DNA from: DASUAS01 sp963841415
GTDB taxonomy: Bacteria > Actinomycetota > Acidimicrobiia > IMCC26256 > DASPTH01
Direction: 5' to 3'
NCBI GenBank assembly: GCA_963841415.1
Contig: CAWJCN010000001.1
Location: forward strand, 868,001-932,000
DNA length: 64,000 nt
The notes beneath the pieces are model-generated. The model did no database searches. It worked only from the letters and a program-made list of their open reading frames with translations, and was not told where the DNA came from. Positions 24,014-31,769 of this stretch are shown piece by piece. Numbering within the stretch: position 1 is the first letter of the stretch; every line of letters starts with the position of its first letter. Position numbers and translations under genes: made by a program.

Positions 24014-26459
24014 GTGCTCGTCGATTGGCCCGTGGTCGGGCGGGAGCGGGAGCTCGCCGACATCACCGACGGCGCCGAGCGCGGCGTCGGTGCCCTGGTC
24101 CTCGGAGCAGCGGGCAGCGGCAAGTCGGCCGTGCTACGTGAGGCACGTCGTCGGCTCGCGAGCGCGGGTCGAGGTGTGGTGGAGGTCGCGTTCGTCGACG
24201 ACATCGACCGGCTCAGCGACGACGAGGCCGAGCAATTCTGGAACGGCGCGCTCGGCGCGCACGGCCACCGTCGTCGCTACCGCGCGCTCGGGCCACCGGC
24301 TGCCCGAAGCCATCGATCGCCTCTGGACCAGTGGCCGGTGCCGGCGCATCGACCTCACGCCGCTCGCCGCCGACGACGTCCGCGTCCTGCTGGAGCAGCT
24401 CCTCGAGGGACCCGTCGAAGATCACCTGCCCCGGGTGGTGACGCGCCAGACGGCGGGCAACGCGCTCCTGACGCGCGAGCTGATCCACAGCGGGCTCGAC
24501 TCGGGCGTGATCGTCGAGCGGGCCGGAGTCTGGTGCCTCGACGGCGACCTGCCGCTCGGCATCAGCATCGCCGAGCGCGTGCGCGACGAGCTCAGGCACC
24601 TCGAGGGTGACCGCGAGGCGGCCGAGCTGCTCGCGATCGGAGAACCGCTGTCACTGCCCGTCGCCGAGCGCGCCGTCGGCGCCGACCGGCTCGAGGCGCT
24701 GGAGACCCGCGGTCTGCTCGTCGCCGAAATGATCTCGGACAGCACCTGGGTGCGCTTCGCCCATCCACTCGTCGCCGACGTACTGCGTGACGACCTCCCG
24801 ATGCTCCGGCGACGGCGGCTGCTCCGCGAGATGGTCGCCGCGATCGAGGGCACCGCGTCGGCGACCACGACCGAGCGCTTCCGCGCGCTCGACGGGCGCC
24901 TCGAGCTCGGAGAACCCATCGACCGCGACGCGCTCCTCAGCGCGGCGCGCGCCGCCCGCGGCATGGCGAGTGCGTCGGCCGAACGCCTGGCACGCGCGCT
25001 GGTGGCGCAGGACGACAGCCCTCGCGCCCATGTGGTCCTCGCCGAGACGCTCATCCTGCTCGGCCGCACCGCCGAAGCCTGGGCCACCCTCGACGAGATC
25101 GACTCGCCCGATCTCGATGCCGCCGACCGCGAGGCGCTGCTCCACACCCGCGCGCTCGCCCGGATCCGCCTCGGCGACACGCAGGTCGCCGCCGACATGC
25201 TCGTGGAGCCGGGGGCGACGATCCCGTTCGAGCTCCAGGCCGCGCAGGCGCACGCGTTGAGCCTCGCCGGTCACCTGAACGAGGCACGGTTGATCGCGCT
25301 CCCACTCGTCGACGACCCGCGCGCCGATGCGGCACCGCGCGCGCTCGCCGCATGCTGCATCACCGCCGATGGCGCGATGGCAGGGCACTTCGACGAGGCC
25401 GAGCGCGTCTTCGTCGAGTCGCAGCGCGCCGTCGCGCGCGCCCATCCGACCCTGCCCTATGCACCATCGGTCGTCCGGATCGCCACCACGATCTCGCGCG
25501 CGCTGGCCGGTCGCCTCGACGCCGCCGAGGAGCTCGCGGGCACGATGTACGAGCAGGCGTTGCGGGACGACGACGACTGGGCGGTCACACGCGGTGCGTC
25601 GGGGTTGGGCATCACCGCGCTCGTGCGCGGCCAGCCGCGGACGGCCACGCGCTACTTCCGCATCTCGGTGGCTTCGCTCAACGCGTTCGACGAGCTGTAC
25701 CGCTGCTACACGCTGTCGTGGCTCGCACGCGGCGCCGCGCTGGCGGGACTGGTCGACGAGGCACGGGCGGCGCTCGCCGATCCCGGTGGCGCACCCGACC
25801 TCGCCATCTTCCGCCCCGACTGGCAGCTGGCGGAGGCGGCGGTGCTGGCGGCGAGTGGCGAGCTCGCCGCGGCCGGGGCACGCGCGCTCGACGCCGCCCG
25901 GCTGGCGGCGTCGTTCGGGGAGTGGGCGGTGGTGCTCTGGGCCGCTTGTGATGCGGTCCGCTACCGCAACGACCGGTCAGGCGCGCTGCTCGCGGTCGCC
26001 GCCGCGGCGCGGGTCGACGGCGAGCTGGCCCCCGTCCTCGCCCGCGACGCCGACGCCCGAGTCGACGACGACGGGCCCGGGCTGCTCACCGCGAGCGAGC
26101 ACTTCGAGCAGCTCGGTGCGTTGCTCCTGGGCGCCGACAGCGCCTACGCGTCGGCAGCTGCGTACGCGCGCCACGACGAAGCCGCGCGAGCGGCTCGCGC
26201 CCTCGTGCGGGGCACCCAACTGCACGCGCGTTGCGAGGAAGCATCGCTCCCGTGGCAACCACGGCACCACGCCACCGCGGCGCTGACACGGCGCGAGCAC
26301 CAGGTGGCGCTGCTCGCGGCGGGGGGGCGACCGGACGCGCGCATCGCCGACGAGCTGCAGATCTCGGTGCGCACGGTCCAGAACCACCTGGCGTCGGTGT
26401 ACGGCAAGCTCGGCATCAGCAGCCGTCGACAGCTCCCCGACGCGCTCGTCTCAGGATGA
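24014..26459 (+). pseudogene. LuxR-family regulator with N-terminal ATPase domain, frame-broken
   Basis: A large STAND-type regulator. From GTG 24014 comes 'PVVGRERELADI' and the P-loop 'LGAAGSGKSAVL'. Homology then jumps frame between about 24240 and 24267 ('DDIDRLSDDEAEQFWN' in one frame, 'TVVATARSGHRLPEAIDRLW' in the other), and continues to TGA 26457-26459. The middle is alpha-helical, TPR-like, and the C-terminus is a LuxR helix-turn-helix ('LTRREHQVALLAAGGRPDARIADELQISVRTVQNHL'). The distance from P-loop to the Walker-B-like 'FVDDIDRL' is only about 35 residues, shorter than usual, so part of the ATPase may be deleted. The frame break may be a sequencing indel. If intact it would control genes of the island in response to an unknown signal. 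Confidence 0.75.
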
Positions 26460-26704
26460 CGCGCTCGGCGTCGCGCGTGGTTCAGGGTGCGCAGCGGCAC
26501 GTGCCGCCCCTCGCTGACGGTCACGTACCCGCGGCCGTCACGGGTGCAGCCGAACGCCTCGCCCTGTGGCCCAGAGGCGGGTGAGCCGTCGCCGAACGGC
26601 GGCGCCGCGCCGGCGCACGACGGCTGCGAGAAGGCCTTCTCGAGCGGTGCGAAAGTGTCGCGCGGGTACAGGAACACACCGAATGTCGTCGGGGGCGTGT
26701 CCAG
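26460..26704 (-). pseudogene. Fragment of an unknown exported-like protein
   Basis: One leftward frame reads 'DTPPTTFGVFLYPRDTFAPLE', 'PSCAGAAPPFGDGSPASGPQGEAFGCTRDGRGYVTVSEGRHVPLRTLNHA', which is protein-like and contains two Cys. It is closed upstream by a stop near 26705-26707 without a good start, and downstream it runs into the LuxR gene without its own stop. I judge it a decayed fragment and do not know the family. Confidence 0.35.
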
Positions 26705-26836
26705 CTAAGGACGCGCTAGGAATCCTGGGAGAACTGGCCGGACTGTGCGGAGAGGGTGGACGACAGCCCGCGCGAAACCGCAGGTCAGGGGTATTGTGGC
26801 GAACCGGGTTGCACGATGCGAACGGCCGGCTCACCG

Positions 26837-26884
26837 CTGGGGGACCAAAGGTCCCGGGTTCAAATCCCGGCAGCCCGACTACAA
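26837..26884 (+). repeat. Attachment-like direct repeat, copy 2
   Basis: Identical over 48 bases to 21087-21134, including the tRNA-Pro anticodon loop to the 3' end and ctacaa beyond it. Only the 3' part of the tRNA is present, so it is not a working tRNA gene. It marks the right end of element A and the left end of element B. Confidence 0.92.
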
Positions 26885-26887
26885 GTC

Positions 26888-27230
26888 TCGACCACCGAGC
26901 GCGAGGAGCTGGTGGAGCTGCGTCGGGAGAACGCCCGGTTGCGGATGGAACGAGATCTGCTCAAACGAGCGACGGCCTTCTGGGTGAAGGAGTCGGGACA
27001 GTGACCAGTCATGGTGGGTCGCTGCCCGGAAGGCCGAGGGGTTCCCGATCACGATGGCATGCACAGTCGCGGATGCGTCTCGTCAGGCCTTCTACGACTG
27101 GCGGCCCGCGCCGAGTCGGACTCGACGCATGGCGGAGCCGGGCATGACCAGCGAACCGGACCTGGCGTGGTGTGGGGACTCCACCTACGTCCCGATCGGT
27201 GAGGTGGCTTCATCTGCGCCCGGATCGTGA
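26888..27230 (+). pseudogene. IS3-family transposase remnant (OrfA tail and OrfB pieces)
   Basis: Immediately after the repeat, one frame reads 'EREELVELRRENARLRMERDLLKRATAFWVKES', the leucine-zipper C-terminus typical of IS3-family OrfA, ending at TGA 27002-27004. After it, another frame reads 'WVAARKAEGFPITMACTVADASRQAFYDW' and then 'DLAWCGDSTYVPIGE' before TGA 27228-27230. These are two separate parts of the OrfB integrase (its N-terminal helper region and the first DDE Asp region 'WCGD-TY'), joined by an internal deletion. The helix-turn-helix of OrfA and most of OrfB are missing. I find no terminal inverted repeats. Confidence 0.82.
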
Positions 27231-27378
27231 ACTCCTCCACTGCGCGATCGTCCAACCGCGGGGGGAGCGGTCGCGGTCGCGAGACGTCGGCCACGTCGAC
27301 ATCACCGGGATCGGGACACCCACCAAGCTGGTGCCAACACGCATGTTGCGGCGCCATTATGCCGCTACACTTGGGACC

Positions 27379-27609
27379 ATGCCCAGCATCCAGGTGAAAG
27401 GCGTCCCCGACGACGTCCACGCCACGCTGAGGGCCCGGGCGGCCAAGGCCGGGATGTCTCTCCAGGAGTATCTGCTCGCTCGACTCGAACAGGATGCGAG
27501 CACGCCGACACTGGACGAGGTGCTCGACCGCGCCGGCGGCCGGGCGGGCGGGCGCGCCCCCCTCGAGTCCGCGGTGAAGGCCGTACGCGCCGACCGCGAC
27601 GCCCGGTGA
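27379..27609 (+). CDS. vapB: VapB/FitA-type antitoxin
   Basis: 76 residues from ATG 27379. The N-terminal ribbon-helix-helix is clear: 'PSIQVKGVPDDVHATLRARAAKAGMSLQEYLLARL', followed by a flexible tail rich in Gly/Arg/Ala that would wrap the toxin. Its stop overlaps the vapC GTG by GTGA. A gcggc...gccgc inverted repeat (about 27348-27365) and TACACT lie just upstream and may be the autoregulated promoter/operator. Confidence 0.87.
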   Translation: MPSIQVKGVPDDVHATLRARAAKAGMSLQEYLLARLEQDASTPTLDEVLDRAGGRAGGRAPLESAVKAVRADRDAR

Positions 27610-27995
27610 TCGTCGTCGACGCCAGCATCATCGTCACGGGGCTCGCCGATGATGGCCCTGACGGGGACCGGGTTCGGGCGCGGGTCAGAGACGAACAGCT
27701 CGTCGCCCCTCACGTCATCGACCTCGAGGTGGCCTCTGCATGGAGGAGGCTCGAATCAGCCGGAGACCTCGATGACAGGCGAGCGAGGCTTGCTCTGGCA
27801 GACCTTGCGTCACTCCGACTCGAACGGGTGCCTCATGGTCTGCTGTTGGATCGTTGTTGGGAGCTGCGCGACGACCTCACCGTGTACGACGCCGCGTACG
27901 TGGCCCTCGCGGAGCTGTTCGAGACCGTTCTCCTCACCGCGGACGCGCGACTCGCTCGAGCCCCCGGGATCCACTGCAGCCTCGAAGTGATCTGA
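27606..27995 (+). CDS. vapC: VapC-type PIN-domain ribonuclease toxin
   Basis: 129 residues from GTG 27606. The four PIN acids are in place: Asp5 ('IVVDASIIV'), Glu41 ('HVIDLEVASAW'), Asp95 ('LTVYDAAYVALAE') and Asp113 ('LLTADARLARA'). It would cleave RNA in a Mg-dependent way and be neutralised by the overlapping upstream VapB. Both genes look intact, unlike almost everything else in the island, consistent with selection to keep a toxin-antitoxin pair. Confidence 0.9.
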   Translation: MIVVDASIIVTGLADDGPDGDRVRARVRDEQLVAPHVIDLEVASAWRRLESAGDLDDRRARLALADLASLRLERVPHGLLLDRCWELRDDLTVYDAAYVALAELFETVLLTADARLARAPGIHCSLEVI

Positions 27996-28098
27996 AACCC
28001 CCGCGCGAGACCGCTGCGGCCGGTCGCGGATCGGGATCAGAGCGTGAGGTGGAAGCGGAACCGCACGTCCCTGCACGAGCTTCCGGCCCGGCCCCGCC

Positions 28099-28145
28099 CT
28101 GGGGGACAAAGTCCCGGGTTCAAGTCCCGACAGCCCGACTCACAA
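28099..28145 (+). repeat. Attachment-like repeat, degenerate copy 3
   Basis: Compared with the 48-bp repeats, this copy has two single-base deletions (gggggac-aaa-gtcccgggttcaa), two substitutions in the T-arm and one insertion (gactcacaa). It is too altered to fold as a tRNA. It is the likely old right end of element B. Confidence 0.8.
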
Positions 28146-28184
28146 GCCACCGGATCGATCGATCCGCGGTAGCTTCACCGGCTG

Positions 28185-28394
28185 ATGGCGATCGCGGAGC
28201 TCCACCTCGTCGACGGTTCCACCGTCATCGACAACCGGCGTGATGTCGGTCAGCGCCAGCTCGAGCAGGCAATGAACCACTGGTTGGAGTCCGGCACCAG
28301 CCCGCTGCTCATCGAGGCGGACGATTCGTCGCTCACGTTGGTGCCGCGCTCGAGCGTGATCTGGATCCGGGTCAGCGACCAGCCTCCGGGCTGA
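28185..28394 (+). CDS. Small hypothetical protein, 69 aa
   Basis: ATG 28185 to TGA 28392-28394. The sequence 'AIAELHLVDGSTVIDNRRDVGQRQLEQAMNHWL' then 'PLLIEADDSSLTLVPRSSVIWIRV' is a plausible compact beta-alpha-beta protein, reminiscent of short proteins that place an Sm-like or PilZ-like barrel, but I do not recognise it. It stands just outside the island and converges with the VOC gene directly after. Confidence 0.6.
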   Translation: MAIAELHLVDGSTVIDNRRDVGQRQLEQAMNHWLESGTSPLLIEADDSSLTLVPRSSVIWIRVSDQPPG

Positions 28395-28793
28395 TCACGC
28401 CGGCTCCCACAACTGCACCGCGTTCCCCTCGGGATCGTGCAGCTGCGCGAAACGTCCGCTCGGGTGCGGCTCGTGGTCGACCTCGACCGCGATGCCCACG
28501 TAGCGCAGCTGCGCGACCATCGCGTCGAGGTCGCGCACCCGCAAGTTGACGCCCCACTGGTGCTCGCCGAGGTGCGGGCTCTCCCAGTCCTTCGGACCGA
28601 ACGGCGCAAACACGGTGGGGCCGGCCTCCTGGTACCACTCCTCGTCGGCCGCCTCGTCGTCCTCGAGCGAGGACGGCGGGAGCCCGACCCCGAGGTGCTC
28701 GGCGTACCAGCGCGACAGCGCGTCGGGATCGTCGGCCTTGAAGAAGAACCCGCCGATGCCGGTGACGCGCTCCACGGCAGGAGTCTGCCGCAT
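28395..28793 (-). CDS. VOC/glyoxalase-fold protein
   Basis: 132 residues from ATG 28793-28791; longer frames upstream show no homology. Two beta-alpha-beta-beta-beta modules are seen: 'VTGIGGFFFKADDPDALSRWYAEHLGV' and 'GVNLRVRDLDAMVAQLRYVGIAVEVD' then 'FAQLHDPEGNAVQLWEPA'. The final 'DPEGN-(V/I)-L-E' is the usual metal-ligand Glu strand. Proteins of this kind are glyoxalase-like or resistance-like; the substrate is not predictable. An Asp/Glu-rich insertion ('LEDDEAADEEWYQE') lies in the middle. Confidence 0.85.
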   Translation of the reverse strand: MRQTPAVERVTGIGGFFFKADDPDALSRWYAEHLGVGLPPSSLEDDEAADEEWYQEAGPTVFAPFGPKDWESPHLGEHQWGVNLRVRDLDAMVAQLRYVGIAVEVDHEPHPSGRFAQLHDPEGNAVQLWEPA

Positions 28794-28833
28794 GTGGTCG
28801 GGCGTGCGCGCTGGGGATGGTTGACTGCCTCGG

Positions 28834-29862
28834 ATGGAAGTGCGCGACGGCACGATCTGGGACGGAGCCACGGAGGTCGCGGCCTTCGAGCCGTCCGCCT
28901 CGGGCGTGCCCGACGCGATCTCGTTGCGCATGCTCACCGGTGCAACCCTGGGTCGTGATGCGGCGCGCGCCATGGTCGATGCCGTGACCCGCGCCGACGT
29001 CCCGGTGCTCGACGTCGCCGATGCCCTCCTGCGGGGAGAAGCCCGCGCCACCGGCTGGACGGGCACCCTGCGCGGTCCACTCGTGGCGCCGACGGGTCCG
29101 GCCGGCGGTCTCGACCCCGTGGCGACGGTCGAGACCCTGCTGCCCGGCGTCGAGGTCGTGCGGGGGCGGCGGACGCGTCAGCCGCTGTCGTTCGGGGCGA
29201 AGACGACCGATGGTCTGCGCATCAAGGTCAAGGTCCCCGATCGGCCCGACGTGATGCCCGAGATGCTCGCGGCTGCGCTCGACACCGCGCTCGCGGTGCG
29301 CCGCCGGTTCGGACGCATGGCGTCGGGGGTGCACGGGATCACCATCGACGATGGTGCCGGCGGCTTCGACGACCACCGCACCGCGGGGTCGGCGTCGAGC
29401 GGAACTGGCACATTCTTCCTCGACACGATGTTGGCGTGCGCCGACGCCATGGATGCGCAGCGCCGGCGCATGGCGGGAGGTCGCGGTGTGTCCGCGAGCG
29501 TGCCCCGTCCGTGGTTCCAGATTGACGGCGTGGTCGCGCACGAGTACTGGCACAACCTCGACACCACCGTCGTCGCGTCGCCCAAGGTGTACCTCGAGAT
29601 CAACCGCGCCCTCGGCGCCGAGTTGGGCGTCGAGACGTACGAGCACGCGCTGCGGGGACGGGACCAGACCGCGCCGCCCGCGTGGCAGCTCGCCTTCGCC
29701 CGCGTCGTCACCGAGGTGTCGCCGTACGCCACCACCAATTGGCGCGAGTCCACCGCCGAGCTGTTCAAGCTGTGGTGGTGCCGCCCACTCGACACGCCAC
29801 CGGCGCCGCTCGTCGCCTGCTTCGGCGCGCAACTCGACCGCTACTACCCGCCGCCGGGCTAG
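28834..29862 (+). CDS. Orphan zinc metallopeptidase-like protein (HEXXH)
   Basis: 342 residues from ATG 28834. I do not recognise the family by name. 'VVAHEYWHNLD' near residue 231 is an HExxH zinc motif in a helix, and 'NWRESTAELFKLWW' about 70 residues later could supply the third ligand Glu. The first half contains an alpha/beta segment ('GLRIKVKVPDRPDVMPEMLAAALDTALAVRRRFGRM'). No signal peptide or membrane helix is visible, so it is probably cytoplasmic. It is not in an obvious operon. Whether it is an active protease is inferred from the motif only. Confidence 0.68.
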   Translation: MEVRDGTIWDGATEVAAFEPSASGVPDAISLRMLTGATLGRDAARAMVDAVTRADVPVLDVADALLRGEARATGWTGTLRGPLVAPTGPAGGLDPVATVETLLPGVEVVRGRRTRQPLSFGAKTTDGLRIKVKVPDRPDVMPEMLAAALDTALAVRRRFGRMASGVHGITIDDGAGGFDDHRTAGSASSGTGTFFLDTMLACADAMDAQRRRMAGGRGVSASVPRPWFQIDGVVAHEYWHNLDTTVVASPKVYLEINRALGAELGVETYEHALRGRDQTAPPAWQLAFARVVTEVSPYATTNWRESTAELFKLWWCRPLDTPPAPLVACFGAQLDRYYPPPG

Positions 29863-29872
29863 TGGCGAGTGG

Positions 29873-30649
29873 TCACCGGCCCGTCCACTCCGGCGGGCGT
29901 CCTTCGGCCGCGGCGCGCGCACCTTCGGCCGCGTCCCCGGTCGTGGCCACGACCCTGCGCATGGTCTCGCCGAAGCGGATCGCCTCCACGCTCGACAGGT
30001 GCTGGGAGCGCATCGCGACCTCTTTGGCGGCGCGCCCCGCCAGCGGCGCGGCCTTCACGATGCGCGCTGCGAGTGCCCGCGCCTCGTCCATGAGCGAGTC
30101 GTGCGGTACCACCCATCCCGCGAGCCCGATCTCCCTGGCGCGCGCGGCATCGATGCGCTCACCGGTGAGCAGCAACTCCATCGCGTACTGCCAGTTGACG
30201 CGTTGGGGGAGCCGGATGGCACCGACGATGGCGGGCGTGCCCAGCATCCCCTCCGGGTAGCCGAACTCGGCGCGCTCGCTCGCGATCACGAAGTCGCACC
30301 AGGTGACGAGCGTGAGCCCGTAGCCGAGGCAGTAGCCGTTCACCGCCGCGATCACGGGCTTGAAGATCTCCCACCCGCTCTCGAACGAGTTGATGGTCGG
30401 CTTCTCCCAGAACGTCCCCGCGAACTCGCCGATCGATCCCGCGCCGTCACGCAGGTCGCCGCCGGCCGAGAACGCGCGGCCCGCGCCGGTGACGATCGCG
30501 ACCCACGCGTCCTCGTTGTCCCGGAACCGGCTGAACGCGTCGTTCAGGCCGCGCCGCATGGCGCCGTTCACCGCGTTGAGCGCCTCGGGCCGGTTGTACG
30601 TGATGGTCGCGACATGACCCTCGACCTCGTAGAGAACAGCGTCGCTCAT
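29873..30649 (-). CDS. Enoyl-CoA hydratase/isomerase family protein
   Basis: 258 residues from ATG 30649-30647. The crotonase fold shows 'YNRPEALNAVNGAMRRGL', the oxyanion-hole segment 'GAGRAFSAGGDLRDGAG', 'KPVIAAVNGYCLGYGLTLVTWCDFVIASERAEFGYPEGMLG' and a helical C-terminus ending at 'GRPPEWTGR'. Such enzymes hydrate or isomerise 2-enoyl-CoA. The acidic residue after 'GYPE' is the Glu usually involved in catalysis; the other Glu at the first site is less certain. It fits the fatty-acid or cholesterol-type catabolic flavour of neighbouring genes. Confidence 0.9.
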   Translation of the reverse strand: MSDAVLYEVEGHVATITYNRPEALNAVNGAMRRGLNDAFSRFRDNEDAWVAIVTGAGRAFSAGGDLRDGAGSIGEFAGTFWEKPTINSFESGWEIFKPVIAAVNGYCLGYGLTLVTWCDFVIASERAEFGYPEGMLGTPAIVGAIRLPQRVNWQYAMELLLTGERIDAARAREIGLAGWVVPHDSLMDEARALAARIVKAAPLAGRAAKEVAMRSQHLSSVEAIRFGETMRRVVATTGDAAEGARAAAEGRPPEWTGR

Positions 30650-30659
30650 CAGTCGCCTT

Positions 30660-30977
30660 TCACGCGGGGAACAACAAACCGAGCACGAAAGCAGCCGAGC
30701 CGATCGCGGCGACTCCCAGTGCCAGTGGCAGCAGGTCGGACGCACGCGCCGGCTGTTCCGCGCGACCAGGTGCGAGCCGACGGCGCGCGTGCCACCCGGC
30801 GAGGATGTAGCTCCCCATGCCGAGCGCCAGGATCACCGCGCCGACCGCCACGTCGGAGCGCTCGAGGCCGCTGAGGGTGAGGCCGCGCATGACGACGAGC
30901 CCGCATGCGATGAGAGCGAGTCCGCTGCGACTCCACGCGAGGTCGGTGCGCTCGTCGGCCGAGTCCGCCTGGTTCAC
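30660..30977 (-). CDS. DUF202 family membrane protein (second of pair)
   Basis: 105 residues from GTG 30977-30975, overlapping the end of the gene before it (GTGA). It opens with 'DERTDLAWSRSGLAL', the DUF202 signature, followed by three membrane helices ('IACGLVVMRGLTL', 'VAVGAVILALGMGSYILAGW', 'LLPLALGVAAIGSAAFVLGLLF'). Function unknown for the family. Confidence 0.85.
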   Translation of the reverse strand: MNQADSADERTDLAWSRSGLALIACGLVVMRGLTLSGLERSDVAVGAVILALGMGSYILAGWHARRRLAPGRAEQPARASDLLPLALGVAAIGSAAFVLGLLFPA

Positions 30978-31348
30978 GAGCCCGAGCCTTCGACGATCAC
31001 CAGCACGAACCCGAACAACGCCACCACCGACACGACGATCGCCACGATGAGCGGCAGCAGCGAGCGCGGCAGCGCCTGCCCGGAGCGGATGGCGTCCTGG
31101 TTGCGGCGCCACTCCCAGTAGCTGACCGCCGCGATGACGCTGCCGAGGGCGATGAGGGGCAGGCCGATGAGACGGCGTCCACCGGGGAAGTCGAACGACG
31201 GCAGCAGCTGGGTGATGGCGAGCCCGGCGGTGATGAGGCCGAGTGCCGTTCGCTCCCACGCCAGGAAGGTCCGCTCGTTGGCGAACGAGACCTGCACGTC
31301 GGGCTCGGGCACACCGGCGGGACCGTCGTTGCTCGGTGCCGCGTCCAT
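30974..31348 (-). CDS. DUF202 family membrane protein (YidH-like)
   Basis: 124 residues from ATG 31348-31346. The DUF202 signature 'FANERTFLAWERTALGLITAGLA' is followed by hydrophobic helices around 'RRLIGLPLIALGSVIAAVSYWEW' and 'LLPLIVAIVVSVVALFGFVLVIV'. It forms a translationally coupled pair with the next DUF202 gene, so the two may work as a heteromer in the membrane. No role is known. Confidence 0.88.
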   Translation of the reverse strand: MDAAPSNDGPAGVPEPDVQVSFANERTFLAWERTALGLITAGLAITQLLPSFDFPGGRRLIGLPLIALGSVIAAVSYWEWRRNQDAIRSGQALPRSLLPLIVAIVVSVVALFGFVLVIVEGSGS

Positions 31349-31555
31349 CGGCCCACATCATGGCTCGCCCGCCGCAGACCGTGACGGTTAGCGTCCCGCC
31401 CGTGACCAGGTCGGCGACGGTGACGATCGAGGGAAGTGGCGCGGCCCGCGGGGCCGGCATCGCCGCCCACGGTGCGCCCGGGCTCGACGAGCCATCCCGT
31501 CGGTCGACCTCGCCATCCGGACCGACTGACCATCCGCAACCCAGAGAGGATCACC

Positions 31556-31762
31556 ATGGCCGACGACTGGCAGTCGAAGAAGGTCGACGACGTGCAGGCG
31601 GGCGACGTCGTGCGTTACGCGGGGCAGGAGTTCATGGTGGCGCGCGTCGACGCCCCGTTCCTCGGTCGCGACGAGATGGTGTGCCTCATCGAGGACACGC
31701 CCGCCCGCTGGCACGCGTACCCCGCCGTGCTCGGCGGTGACGTCGAGGTGCGCGTCGGCTGA
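31556..31762 (+). CDS. Small hypothetical protein, 68 aa
   Basis: ATG 31556 with an agagagga ribosome-binding site six to eight bases upstream. The sequence 'DWQSKKVDDVQAGDVVRYAGQEFMVARVD' then 'FLGRDEMVCLIEDTPARWHAYPA' suggests a small all-beta (SH3-like) protein. It runs straight into the CaiB gene (7 bases), so they may be co-transcribed. Not recognised otherwise. Confidence 0.7.
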   Translation: MADDWQSKKVDDVQAGDVVRYAGQEFMVARVDAPFLGRDEMVCLIEDTPARWHAYPAVLGGDVEVRVG

Positions 31763-31769
31763 CGCTCGC

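Larger units (their letters stand above)
21129..26884. mobile_element. Remnant of a tRNA-Pro-integrated element (element A)
   Basis: The interval is bounded by perfect 48-bp copies of the tRNA-Pro 3' region. It holds a truncated MobF-type relaxase-helicase, the tail of a nucleotidyltransferase, a secreted protein, a frame-broken LuxR/ATPase regulator and a protein fragment. No integrase, excisionase or replication gene is visible, so the element cannot move on its own. A 23-24 base sequence of the form gctaag(a/g)acgcgcta occurs near both ends (about 21196 and 26704) and could be an old recombinase arm site. Confidence 0.72.
26885..28145. mobile_element. Second tRNA-Pro-flanked remnant (element B) with IS3 debris and VapBC
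   Basis: Bounded by the perfect repeat at 26837-26884 and a degenerate copy at 28099-28145. It contains an IS3-family transposase remnant and an intact VapB-VapC pair. No integrase is visible. Between 27231 and 27378, before vapB, I see no gene. Confidence 0.55.

Noticed and set aside
26837..26884. A second tRNA-Pro gene
   Set aside because: Only the anticodon loop to 3' end is present; the acceptor 5' strand and D-arm are missing.
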